DNA of 64,000 bases from Candidatus Chromulinivoraceae bacterium (GTDB lineage Bacteria; Patescibacteriota; Saccharimonadia; Saccharimonadales; Saccharimonadaceae), in NCBI GenBank assembly GCA_035478595.1, contig DATIJL010000016.1, positions 1 through 64,000 on the forward strand. The letters are read 5' to 3'. A model generated the notes under the pieces. It made no database searches. It saw only the letters and a list, made by a program, of their open reading frames with translations, and was not told the origin of the DNA. Shown piece by piece: positions 35,126 to 43,460 of this stretch (positions are counted from its first letter, which is position 1; the number at the start of each line of letters is the position of its first letter). Made by a program: the position numbers and the translations under genes.

Positions 35126-35773
35126 TCATACTACCTCATTAAGTTTATTTACTGTATCGATAGGGCTCATGTCTGACGTGTCTAGTACGATGGTGCGTGC
35201 TAGCACGTAATGTAGTATATGCATTATAGCGCCATGACGCGTATTAAAGACTCGGATTCTATCCTCGATCTGCTCAACTGTTTCGGGTCGCGCGGAACGC
35301 TCGTTGTCCTCTGCTATTCTTCGCCTCACTATCTCTTCAGAGGCGGTAAGTACAATCGCGCTACTTTCATGAGAGCGCCTTTCTATGTGTGAAGCAAGCC
35401 ATTGCGCCTCTTCGGTGTGTTTAGGTACCCCGTCAAGAATGTATGGGCTGGGTTGTGTAATGTAGGGTATTATAGAACCCTGAATAGTCTCTAGGGGCCA
35501 CACGCCTCCTCTCTCCATTAAGGAACGAACTTTTTCATCTTTTTGATGGCTTATAGCGCTTCGCGTTATCTCTCCTAATGATACATAGCGTAGGGGCGTG
35601 ACTCGTTGTAGATGATTGACAAAGGTCGTTTTTCCTACGCCAGTCATCCCCATCAGGACAACATCGTTGGTTGCTATAAAATCGTGTACTGGCTGGTATC
35701 GATCTCGCTCGGGTAGGCTCTCACTTCGATCCCTGGCTAGATCCGTGTCACTATGTAGATTAGGGTGCTCCAT
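35126..35773 (-). CDS. P-loop nucleotide kinase (adenylate-kinase-like)
   Basis: 215 residues. Walker A is LMGMTGVGKTTFVNHL (about residue 45). Next come SLGEITRSAI and YILDGVPKHTEEAQWL, matching the adenylate kinase 'DGFPR' position. A LID-like basic segment EEIVRRRIAEDNERSARPE completes the NMP-kinase look. About 40 extra residues precede the P-loop. It probably phosphorylates a nucleoside monophosphate. Between FolE and the PRTase it would convert that enzyme's NMP product to an NDP for the NDK-like protein. Confidence 0.75.
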   Translation of the reverse strand: MEHPNLHSDTDLARDRSESLPERDRYQPVHDFIATNDVVLMGMTGVGKTTFVNHLQRVTPLRYVSLGEITRSAISHQKDEKVRSLMERGGVWPLETIQGSIIPYITQPSPYILDGVPKHTEEAQWLASHIERRSHESSAIVLTASEEIVRRRIAEDNERSARPETVEQIEDRIRVFNTRHGAIMHILHYVLARTIVLDTSDMSPIDTVNKLNEVV

Positions 35774-35780
35774 AAGACTC

Positions 35781-36329
35781 CTACTTTCTTAAGTAAGATA
35801 AAAATTCGTTTTTTGTCCTCATGTTGTTGCGGAATGTGCCACTAACATGACTAGTAGTTGTATAAATGCCCACTTTTTCAACTCCTCGCATTTCCATGCA
35901 CATATGTCTTGCAGTTAGAGAAACGGCAACGCCTTTGGGCTGTAATCTCTCATCTAAAAATTCTGCAACTTGCTTCGTGATCCGTTCTTGATTTTGAAGG
36001 TTCTTACTAAAGTGAGTCAAAATCCGCGATAGCTTCGATAATCCAACAATTTTTTCATCAGGAATATAGGCGATTGTAGCCTCGCCAAAAAAAGGAACCA
36101 TATGATGTTCGCACATACTATAGAATGGGATTCCCGTTTGAATAATCATCTCATCGTAGCCTTCGTTTTCAAAAGTAGTGACGTTAAATTCTTTTTTTTC
36201 TAGAAATTCTCTCAAAAATTTTGTGTACCTTTTTGGGGTATCGACCAAGCCTTCGCGTTCAATATCTTCGCCAATTGCAGTTAAGATGCCTCTGGTCAGC
36301 TCTTCCATCTGTTTGCCACTCGTTTCCAT
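35781..36329 (-). CDS. folE: GTP cyclohydrolase I
   Basis: 182 residues, standard length. IPFYSMCEHHMVPFFGEATI holds the zinc Cys and His, VGLSKLSRIL the substrate loop, and SLTARHMCMEMRGVEKVG the second zinc Cys. It converts GTP to 7,8-dihydroneopterin triphosphate and formate, the first step to folate, biopterin or 7-deazaguanines. No other folate-synthesis or queuosine gene is in view. It heads a six-gene operon with gaps of -4 to 7 bases. Ribosome site AGGAGGG precedes the ATG, and a possible promoter TTGGTA-16-TACTAT lies near 36416-36443. Confidence 0.95.
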   Translation of the reverse strand: METSGKQMEELTRGILTAIGEDIEREGLVDTPKRYTKFLREFLEKKEFNVTTFENEGYDEMIIQTGIPFYSMCEHHMVPFFGEATIAYIPDEKIVGLSKLSRILTHFSKNLQNQERITKQVAEFLDERLQPKGVAVSLTARHMCMEMRGVEKVGIYTTTSHVSGTFRNNMRTKNEFLSYLRK

Positions 36330-36562
36330 AAAACTTCCCTCCTATGATAATTCTTAGCCACAAACTAGCACCCGATCGATGATTATCGATTGTGCGATTA
36401 TGCAGATATACGTATAGTAGCACATATTTATAATTTACCAAGAAAATTCTTTGTATAAAAAATCTGAGGATCTAACAGTTACGTGTTTGCATAGAAACTC
36501 TCATAAAACTACAGACTCTGTCATTGACAGTATGATCGTTCGGAACATACTATAAGTGACAT

Positions 36563-37018
36563 ATGAAAGTCGTTGAACGAAGAATCGTAGGGTCGTTACT
36601 TATTTCGGTTGACAAGCATCTCCTGCTAGGTTATAAGAGCCCTGGACGGGGTGACAAGTATTCTGATTGTTGGGTTATCCCGGGTGGCGGTGTAAATACC
36701 AACGAAACAGATGTGGAAGCTCTTCATCGCGAAATTATGGAAGAGACTGGTTTTGATATATCGTCGTACGAGTCAATTCTTATCGACGATACACTTAGAG
36801 GCGAAAATAGGACGAAGGATCTTGTCACTGGTCATGCCATAACTTTTAAAATGAAGTTCTTCGACTACGTTACCAATGTTCCCAAATGCGCCAAGGATAT
36901 TCTTGTTGTTGCTCAAGATGATTTGACAAAGGTCGAGTGGATACCTTTCGAGAGACTATCGAGCTATAAACTATCTCAATCGACAGCTGACCTATTGAAA
37001 AGGCACGGATTTATATAG
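36563..37018 (+). CDS. Nudix hydrolase divergent from FolE operon
   Basis: 151 residues with a complete Nudix box: PGGGVNTNETDVEALHREIM followed by EETGF. The first strand is VGSLLISVDKHLLLGYKSP. Nudix relatives elsewhere dephosphorylate dihydroneopterin triphosphate (FolQ/NudB), so its place beside folE is suggestive but not proof. TATAAG lies 6 bases before the ATG, with no ribosome site. Confidence 0.85.
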   Translation: MKVVERRIVGSLLISVDKHLLLGYKSPGRGDKYSDCWVIPGGGVNTNETDVEALHREIMEETGFDISSYESILIDDTLRGENRTKDLVTGHAITFKMKFFDYVTNVPKCAKDILVVAQDDLTKVEWIPFERLSSYKLSQSTADLLKRHGFI

Positions 37019-37127
37019 TATAAAATAAGCCCATCTGTTCATAGTAGTCGCGTAGTTCGCTTGCTAGCACAAGGTGATCTAGCATGAGCGAAGGATTTAG
37101 ATGAGAAGAGTTTGGGATTGCGAGGAG

Positions 37128-38579
37128 CTACATATATTCCCAAACGGTGCCCTCTTGCGTGTCGCGAACAGCAACGGCTTTTGCTGCAAGCTGGTCGCGG
37201 AGATCATCGGAGAGCTGCCAGTTTTTCTCGTCTCGGGCGCGTTCGCGTTTTACGATGAGCTGCTTTGTTTTGTCATCGATGTCAGGTGTTGAGTCTAGTA
37301 GCTGTAGGCCAAGTAGCTGATCAATAGTCTCAAGAAGGTCATGGAACGTATCTCCGTCGATTTTATCTAGGCTGTGAGTTTCAAGGTGAGAAAAGACTTC
37401 GTCAATAATGCGAAGTGCTTCTGGCGTATTGAGATTGTCATCCAGTGCGGCTTTAACTAAGCCGATGACAGCAAGTGATGGATCTTCTTCCTTGTTTTTA
37501 TCTTGGGCTAGCGTATCGTGAACCTGGTGTCGCAGGGCCGCGACGTTTCGCCAATGATGTCGTCTGTTCTTGGCCGCGGTGAGGTTCTCAAACGTAAAGT
37601 TACCTTCGTTAGAATACTGTCCCTGTAGTACAAACATCCGAAAATCAAGCGGGTCGTACCCTTTTTCTGCAAGATCTTGAAGCGTATATCCATTGCCTAG
37701 GCTCTTGCTGATCTTCGTGCCGTTAACCTTGATATGGTTGTTGTGCAGCCAGTAGTGGGCAAAGATTTTACCGCTTGCAGCCTCGGATTGGGCAATCTCA
37801 TTTGTGTGGTGAACAGGAATATGATCAATACCGCCAGTATGGATATCAATAGTCGGGCCCAGGATGCTCATAGCCATAGCCGAGCATTCAAGGTGCCATC
37901 CGGGAAAGCCCGTCTTAGGATGAGTAGACTTTCCGTCCATTAGATCCGAGGGTGTTTCCCATTCCATGTCACGTTTTTCGCCCATAGGTGTGAACTTCCA
38001 TAGGGCAAAATCACTCGGATTTCGCTTTTCGGTATTAAATGCTACGCGCGCACCCGCCTTCTGACCTTCAAGATCGAGTCCGGCAAAATCTGCGTAGGTC
38101 GGGAACTTACTTGTGTCGTAATAAATGCCGTCATCTATTTGGTAGGTATAGCCTTTCTCTTTTAGAATTCGGATAAGATCTAGCTGCTGAGGAATAAAAT
38201 CAGTCGCGCGCACCACATGCTCCGGCATGATAAGACCAATTTTTTCCATACCAGCCAAAAAGTCTTCGGCATAGAATTCGGCAATTTGCCAAGCGGTTTT
38301 ACCTTCACGTTTGGCACCTTTTTCTAGCTTGTCTTCTCCTTCATCAGCATCACTAACGAGATGACCGACATCAGTAATATTCATAACTCGCTCGACGTCG
38401 TACTCGTTTGCAATAAGGGTGCGTACGAGCGTATCCCAATAAATATATGCAGCCCAGTTACCTACTTGTAAATGATTGTATACCGTAGGGCCACAGGTAT
38501 AAAGCGTGACCTTTTGACCATTCATTGGTGTAAAATCTTCGGTTTTTTTAGTGAGCGTATTGTGAAGTTGGAGTGTCAT
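37128..38579 (-). CDS. cysS: Cysteinyl-tRNA synthetase
   Basis: 483 residues. TCGPTVYNHLQVGN carries the HIGH-type motif (as HLQVGN) and the zinc Cys, GWHLECSAMAMS the second zinc Cys, GGIDHIPVHHTNEIAQSEAA the His pair, and KISKSLGN the KMSKS motif. The C-terminal helical domain is shorter than usual. It charges tRNA-Cys. The catalytic-domain Asn in HHTNE replaces the usual Glu. An 80-base gap with the repeated element GCGTCTTACC/GCGCTTACC lies upstream. Confidence 0.95.
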   Translation of the reverse strand: MTLQLHNTLTKKTEDFTPMNGQKVTLYTCGPTVYNHLQVGNWAAYIYWDTLVRTLIANEYDVERVMNITDVGHLVSDADEGEDKLEKGAKREGKTAWQIAEFYAEDFLAGMEKIGLIMPEHVVRATDFIPQQLDLIRILKEKGYTYQIDDGIYYDTSKFPTYADFAGLDLEGQKAGARVAFNTEKRNPSDFALWKFTPMGEKRDMEWETPSDLMDGKSTHPKTGFPGWHLECSAMAMSILGPTIDIHTGGIDHIPVHHTNEIAQSEAASGKIFAHYWLHNNHIKVNGTKISKSLGNGYTLQDLAEKGYDPLDFRMFVLQGQYSNEGNFTFENLTAAKNRRHHWRNVAALRHQVHDTLAQDKNKEEDPSLAVIGLVKAALDDNLNTPEALRIIDEVFSHLETHSLDKIDGDTFHDLLETIDQLLGLQLLDSTPDIDDKTKQLIVKRERARDEKNWQLSDDLRDQLAAKAVAVRDTQEGTVWEYM

Positions 38580-38659
38580 TGCAAGAGTTCCTGTTAAGCG
38601 TTTATATCACTTTAGGTAAGCGCCTTATGGTAAGACGCTACATACAGGATTTGGTAATA

Positions 38660-39643
38660 TTACGCTTCATGGTCTTTAATCGCTTTTTCCGTTGCCGTCA
38701 ATAGTTCTGCTACAATCTTATCGTATTCTTCATAAACACGGAAACCGGCTGCGTATTTGTGACCTCCACCACCAAAGAAGCCGGCAATTTCTTCGGAGAT
38801 TGGCATGTTGCTACGAAGCTTGCCCGTTACCTTACCGTCTGGATATGTTTTAATAGCAACGCCAATTTCGACACCTTCAACGAGCCGCATTTCATCCAGC
38901 ACAAGTACGCTTGGATTATATTGATCGCTGTACTGCTGTATTTCTTCCCATGGTATATGGATAATAGCGAGCTTGCCATCTAAAAAGTATTCGATGCGAC
39001 TAATGAGCTGACCTTTGTAGGCTAAAATCTCTGGGGATTTTTTCATAAACTCACGTCGGCGATTTTCTATAGCAGAGTTGCTTGCGCCGAGCTCTGTGAG
39101 TTTTCCAGCTACAAAGAAACTGTTAGCTGTTGTGTTCTGGGTGGTAAGTCCAAGGCTGTCTGACATGATAGCAACAAGCATATTTTCGGCTGCTTGCGCA
39201 TTGATACTCCAGTTGTTCGTACTAGCAAGTGCATAAATAATCTCACTAGTAGCAACAGCTTCATCGGCAAGCATAGTATGCGGAAAGCTGAGGCTTGATT
39301 TTGTCGCGTGGTGGTCGATGACGAGCACCGGGTGCGTTTCTAGGAACGACCGCACACCGGGTGTTTCCAACGCTTTGCTGATAAGAATGTCAGCACTTGT
39401 ATCCACGATAATAGCGAGGTCGGCATCGGTCTTGAATGTCATTTCAACTCTATCCCAACCTTTAATGTATCGCATGTATTTTGGCACGTCTGTCGCGCAG
39501 TACATAGTGACGTCTTTTTTAAGATCACCCAGAATCTCTTCAAGCGCGAGGCTGCTACCAAGACTGTCGCCGTCTGGGTTTTCGCCCTGAATGATGACAA
39601 TTTTTTGTGCTTTTGCAATAAGCTCTGCGGCTTTTTCGTACAT
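38660..39643 (-). CDS. DHH family phosphoesterase (NrnA-like)
   Basis: 327 residues. DHH domain: GENPDGDSLGSSLAL, DLAIIVDTSADI, LVIDHHATKSS. The DHHA1 domain ends in GFFGGGGHKYAAGF. NrnA-type enzymes degrade short oligoribonucleotides and 3'-phosphoadenosine 5'-phosphate; c-di-AMP phosphodiesterases share the fold. It starts right at the stop of recR (one-base TAATG-type junction), so it belongs to the ybaB-recR unit. Confidence 0.9.
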   Translation of the reverse strand: MYEKAAELIAKAQKIVIIQGENPDGDSLGSSLALEEILGDLKKDVTMYCATDVPKYMRYIKGWDRVEMTFKTDADLAIIVDTSADILISKALETPGVRSFLETHPVLVIDHHATKSSLSFPHTMLADEAVATSEIIYALASTNNWSINAQAAENMLVAIMSDSLGLTTQNTTANSFFVAGKLTELGASNSAIENRRREFMKKSPEILAYKGQLISRIEYFLDGKLAIIHIPWEEIQQYSDQYNPSVLVLDEMRLVEGVEIGVAIKTYPDGKVTGKLRSNMPISEEIAGFFGGGGHKYAAGFRVYEEYDKIVAELLTATEKAIKDHEA

Positions 39644-40257
39644 TATAATGTCCTTCGTCCTTCAAGGGCGTGAGTTAGAGTTATTTGATCGGCGTATTCT
39701 AAGTCGACGCCGACTGGAATGCCTCGCGCGAGACGTGTAAGTTTAACCTCGTTACCAGACTCTTGAACGTGGCGCTGCAAGAAGAGTGCAGTCGACTCAC
39801 CTTCAACGCTTGCGTTAGTCGCGATAATGACCTCTTGTACATCGTCGTTCTTGATTCGCTCTAGTAGCTCGGGAATATGAAGCTGCTCTGGGCCGATACC
39901 ATCAATCGGTGAGATTGCGCCTCCTAAGACGTGATATGTACCGTGATACTGCCCAGTGCGTTCTAGAGCGACGATATCAAGTGGTTCTTCAACGACGGCA
40001 ATTAACTGCTTATCGCGGCTGCTGTCAGTATAGAGCGAAGAGACGGATTGATCGGCATCTATAAGCGCAAAGGTAACTGGACACGTCTTTACGCCCTCGT
40101 GGAGGTCGGAGATGGCTGCTGCGAGCTTATCGGTCGTGTGGCTGTCGCTACGTAGCAGAAAGTACGCATACCGCTCTGCAGTACGCGCACCTACGCCAGG
40201 CAAGCGGCCTAATTCATCGATCGCTTTGGTGAGCGCCGCTGGAAGAATTTGCGCCAA
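39643..40257 (-). CDS. recR: RecR recombination mediator lacking the zinc-finger cysteines
   Basis: 204 residues from TTG 40257, which has AGGGG 6 bases upstream; the open frame to the GTG at 40293 overlaps ybaB. The HhH start LPGVGARTAERYAYFLL is intact and the Toprim domain shows AVVEEPLDIVALERTG, HVLGGAISPIDGIGP and VIIATNASVEGESTALFL. Between them, the usual four-Cys finger is reduced to one Cys (KTCPVTFALIDAD...) while spacing is kept. RecR works with RecO/RecF at gaps and as a DNA-clamping ring. The finger normally stabilises the subunit. Confidence 0.92.
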   Translation of the reverse strand: MAQILPAALTKAIDELGRLPGVGARTAERYAYFLLRSDSHTTDKLAAAISDLHEGVKTCPVTFALIDADQSVSSLYTDSSRDKQLIAVVEEPLDIVALERTGQYHGTYHVLGGAISPIDGIGPEQLHIPELLERIKNDDVQEVIIATNASVEGESTALFLQRHVQESGNEVKLTRLARGIPVGVDLEYADQITLTHALEGRRTL

Positions 40258-40267
40258 CGTGTACCCC

Positions 40268-40558
40268 TTATAGTCCGAGGTTGCCGAGACCACCCATGAG
40301 CGGCTTCATTTTTTCTGAGGCAACTTCTTGTGCTTTTGCAAGGCCATCGCGGAAAGCGATCTCAATCCAGTGTTCTAGCTCTGTAATGTCATCAACATCA
40401 ACTTGTGCTGGGTTGATCTTGACGCTTTTTATCTTCATTTCACCGGTAATCTGAACGACAACAGCGCCATCGCCAGCTTCTACCTCGATGATTTCTTTAG
40501 CAAGATCTTTCTGCGCTTTGCGCAGCTGATTCAACATTTTCATTTGGTCAAATGCCAT
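40268..40558 (-). CDS. ybaB: YbaB/EbfC family nucleoid-associated protein
   Basis: 96 residues. DQMKMLNQLRKAQKDLAKE, VVVQITGEMKIKSVKINP and a Gly-rich C-terminus GGLGNLGL are typical. The dimer binds DNA as part of the nucleoid. The dnaX-ybaB-recR order seen in many bacteria is loosely kept here, with dnaB and a membrane protein in between. AGAGGAG precedes the ATG. Confidence 0.92.
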   Translation of the reverse strand: MAFDQMKMLNQLRKAQKDLAKEIIEVEAGDGAVVVQITGEMKIKSVKINPAQVDVDDITELEHWIEIAFRDGLAKAQEVASEKMKPLMGGLGNLGL

Positions 40559-40597
40559 AATTCGGTCACTCCTCTGTTTTTACCTATCTAGTATACG

Positions 40598-42070
40598 TTA
40601 TTTTATTACTGTTTTATAGATGTAAAGTCGATCGGCGTTATGAGACGTGCTGTCTGTGATAATACGATAAAGCTGCGATGACTGATCAGTCATGTGAGCA
40701 TTATGTGTCACAATAACCATCTGCGCCGTAGCGAGGGCAACTGGCAACTGTGTATTCACTTGCACGTTAGTGTTATGTTTTGCAATAACCGCATAAAAAG
40801 GTACTTCATTTTGGCTTGGAACAAGTGTAACATTTTGATTAGCTTTTTTAGCCGTAGCGAGCTGCATATTAACTAGGCGAAGGTCGTGGGAAAAATTCCC
40901 GGCTGTCTGGGGGTCGTAGGCGTATCCATACATGTAGCGATTAACGCCAGTGAATACCATTCCACTAATAAGCACTACTAGCGGAATGAGACCGGCAAAA
41001 CGGGCATATGGATTGCGTGGAAAGAGACTATACCAGCTGTTCAGTAAACGATGGATTCCCATTGCCATCAGGAGCATAACAGGTACGAATGTAACACTTA
41101 TATAGCCGGGGTTGATAATCAGTACTGGTACGAGTAGCACAGCCCAGGCAGCAGTAATATAACTGCGAGCTGTGTATTTTGTTGTGGCAAGCTGAAAGAT
41201 ACCTAAGATAATGAGAATGACGGAGCCAAGACCATAAACTGGTGTCATGAAGATACCACTGCTCGGTGAAATAAAGTCGAAGTACTGGTGCAGAAGCTGA
41301 AGGATGTTTGCTTTAAAATCGATCGAAGTTGTTGGAATACCAAGAATCGTCAATCCGATAGATGGCTTCAAAAAGATTGCGTATGCAAGCGGTATAAGTA
41401 GAATGAGCGCTACCACAACGCCTATAGCAATCTTGATCTTTGAAAGTTGTCGTACAAGATATCGAAGATGTGGGTGCAGCATGATCGCACTTGCTAGCGC
41501 AATAAGAATATATGGACTTAGCGGCGTATACATGCTGAGCGCAGCAATGGCAAAGAGTGCAATCTTCCAAACAGTCGTCCATCCTGTCCTTCTAGAAATG
41601 AGCATTGCAAGTACAAGCAGCCAAACTGACCAAAAGATATATACGATACTACTCGTGCCGCTTTGAGCCACGAATAAAAACTGTCCGGTCGTAATAACGA
41701 TAATGGCAGTAAGAACGGCGACGTTTTCACGGAACCAGGTTCGAAGTAACATGAACATTCCAGCGGCAGAGAAAAGCCCTAGGAGTAATGATGGCAACTT
41801 AACACTGAAAATAGATACGCCGAGTAGATTAATACTGGCATGCTGCAAAAGGTGATACGGAAGATTAATAACAGAATCTGGATTGAACGAGGAAAGTGAA
41901 AAAGTTGCAGTATTACTGGTAACGACAGACTGCATTTCACTCTGACTCAAGCCGCCCGGTATAAATAGTCCGGCTACTATAAGCATGCCAATGATCAAGA
42001 TTGCGATAAGACCATACCCCAACACGTATCGCCACCTGTAGATAAAATAATCTGTTAGTTCTTTGCCCAT
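40598..42070 (-). CDS. GT39-like multi-pass membrane glycosyltransferase
   Basis: 490 residues with about ten helices. Overall layout is that of ArnT/PMT-type (GT39/PMT_2) enzymes: first helix, an outer loop where the catalytic acid usually sits (here SQSEMQ), then a periodic helix bundle and a soluble C-terminal part. Such enzymes move sugars from polyprenyl-phosphate donors outside the membrane. The catalytic Asp-Glu pair is not clear, so the assignment is tentative. TATAAT lies 11 bases before the ATG. Confidence 0.6.
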   Translation of the reverse strand: MGKELTDYFIYRWRYVLGYGLIAILIIGMLIVAGLFIPGGLSQSEMQSVVTSNTATFSLSSFNPDSVINLPYHLLQHASINLLGVSIFSVKLPSLLLGLFSAAGMFMLLRTWFRENVAVLTAIIVITTGQFLFVAQSGTSSIVYIFWSVWLLVLAMLISRRTGWTTVWKIALFAIAALSMYTPLSPYILIALASAIMLHPHLRYLVRQLSKIKIAIGVVVALILLIPLAYAIFLKPSIGLTILGIPTTSIDFKANILQLLHQYFDFISPSSGIFMTPVYGLGSVILIILGIFQLATTKYTARSYITAAWAVLLVPVLIINPGYISVTFVPVMLLMAMGIHRLLNSWYSLFPRNPYARFAGLIPLVVLISGMVFTGVNRYMYGYAYDPQTAGNFSHDLRLVNMQLATAKKANQNVTLVPSQNEVPFYAVIAKHNTNVQVNTQLPVALATAQMVIVTHNAHMTDQSSQLYRIITDSTSHNADRLYIYKTVIK

Positions 42071-42093
42071 AAATTACTTACGATTATAGCACG

Positions 42094-43440
42094 TTAATCA
42101 TGTCGTTTATCAAGCGACATAAAGCGTAGGCGCTCTGGGTGGAAGTACAGTTCAACCTTGCCAACAGGGCCGTTACGATGTTTAGCGATAATAAGATCGG
42201 TAATGTTTTCACGCTCGGTCTCTGGGTTGTAGTACGCTTCGCGGTAAATAAACATTACAATGTCGGCGTCCTGCTCGATTGATCCAGACTCACGAAGGTC
42301 GGCTAGCTGTGGAATCTGCGGACTGCGACTTTCAACGGAACGCGAGAGCTGGCTTAGCGCGATGACAGGTACATTTAGCTCGCGGGCAATAAGCTTAAGT
42401 CCACGTGAGATTTCACTCACCTCTTGCACTCGGTTGCCATTGTCGCGACCGCTTCCCTGCATCAGCTGAAGATAGTCAACGATGATAACTCCCAGAGGAG
42501 CATCATGAGCGGCGCGGCGGGCTTTGGTGCGCATTTCAAGAACGGAAAGTCCTGGTGTGTCATCTAGATAAATAGGTGCTTCGGCCATTTCGCCCATAGC
42601 TTCACTAAGCTTACTAAAATCATCATCAGAAAGATTGCCTGTACGAATATTCCAAGCGTCAACACCGCTGGCGTCAGCCAACATACGGTCAACTAGCTGT
42701 TCTTTGCTCATCTCTAGGCTGAAGAATAGGACAGACTGCTTGGCGACGGTCGCTACATTGTATGCGAGGTTGGTTACAAGGGTTGTCTTACCCATGGCTG
42801 GACGGGCGGCAAGAATAATCAGGTCACTTCGTTGGAGGCCTGCGGTCATATTGTCGAGGTCGCGCCAACCGGTTCGAACGCCACGAAGTGCGCCCTTGTT
42901 GCGATGGAGTTCTTCCATGCGGTCAAAACTATCTGTTAAAATCGTTTCAATACTGACAAGATCTTGTTTGAGCGACTGGTCGCTCACGCTAAATAGTTCT
43001 GCCTCAGCCTTTTCGAGTAGTTCCTGTGTGGTGGTCTCTTCGTCAAAACCAAGCTCGGATATATCAGCGCTGGCTTTAATAAGTCGGCGTCGAATAGCTT
43101 TTTGGGCAACCATTTCGGCGTAGGCTTCGGCGTGAGCTGCGGTCGGAACATAGTTAGTAAGCTCAGTTAAATAAGCTGAACCACCAATGACATCAAACTC
43201 ATCCTTCTTTTTAAGCTCATCACTGAGAGTCAAAAGATCAACCGGACGATGACGCTCATAAAGTCGCATCATGCCTTCGAAAATGATTCGATGGCGTTTG
43301 TCGTAAAAATCTTTTGGCGAAACATGCTCTGAAATATCGGCAAGAGTTTCCTCGTCAATTAAAACTGCACCGAGTAAACTCTTTTCGGCGTCTAGGTTTT
43401 GTGGCGGGACTTTTCCGGCCGGGACTTCTTTTGTTGACAT
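42094..43440 (-). CDS. dnaB: Replicative DNA helicase
   Basis: 448 residues. The N-terminal domain begins VPPQNLDAEKSLLGAVLIDE. The RecA-like domain has Walker A ARPAMGKTTLVTNLAY, Walker B GVIIVDYLQLM, arginine-containing SRGLKLIARELNVP and IALSQLSRSVE, and the end HRNGPVGKVELYFH. The hexamer unwinds DNA ahead of the fork. No intein is present. The gene lies 20 bases after dnaX. Confidence 0.96.
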   Translation of the reverse strand: MSTKEVPAGKVPPQNLDAEKSLLGAVLIDEETLADISEHVSPKDFYDKRHRIIFEGMMRLYERHRPVDLLTLSDELKKKDEFDVIGGSAYLTELTNYVPTAAHAEAYAEMVAQKAIRRRLIKASADISELGFDEETTTQELLEKAEAELFSVSDQSLKQDLVSIETILTDSFDRMEELHRNKGALRGVRTGWRDLDNMTAGLQRSDLIILAARPAMGKTTLVTNLAYNVATVAKQSVLFFSLEMSKEQLVDRMLADASGVDAWNIRTGNLSDDDFSKLSEAMGEMAEAPIYLDDTPGLSVLEMRTKARRAAHDAPLGVIIVDYLQLMQGSGRDNGNRVQEVSEISRGLKLIARELNVPVIALSQLSRSVESRSPQIPQLADLRESGSIEQDADIVMFIYREAYYNPETERENITDLIIAKHRNGPVGKVELYFHPERLRFMSLDKRHD

Positions 43441-43460
43441 ACACCTCTTAGCATCAAAGA

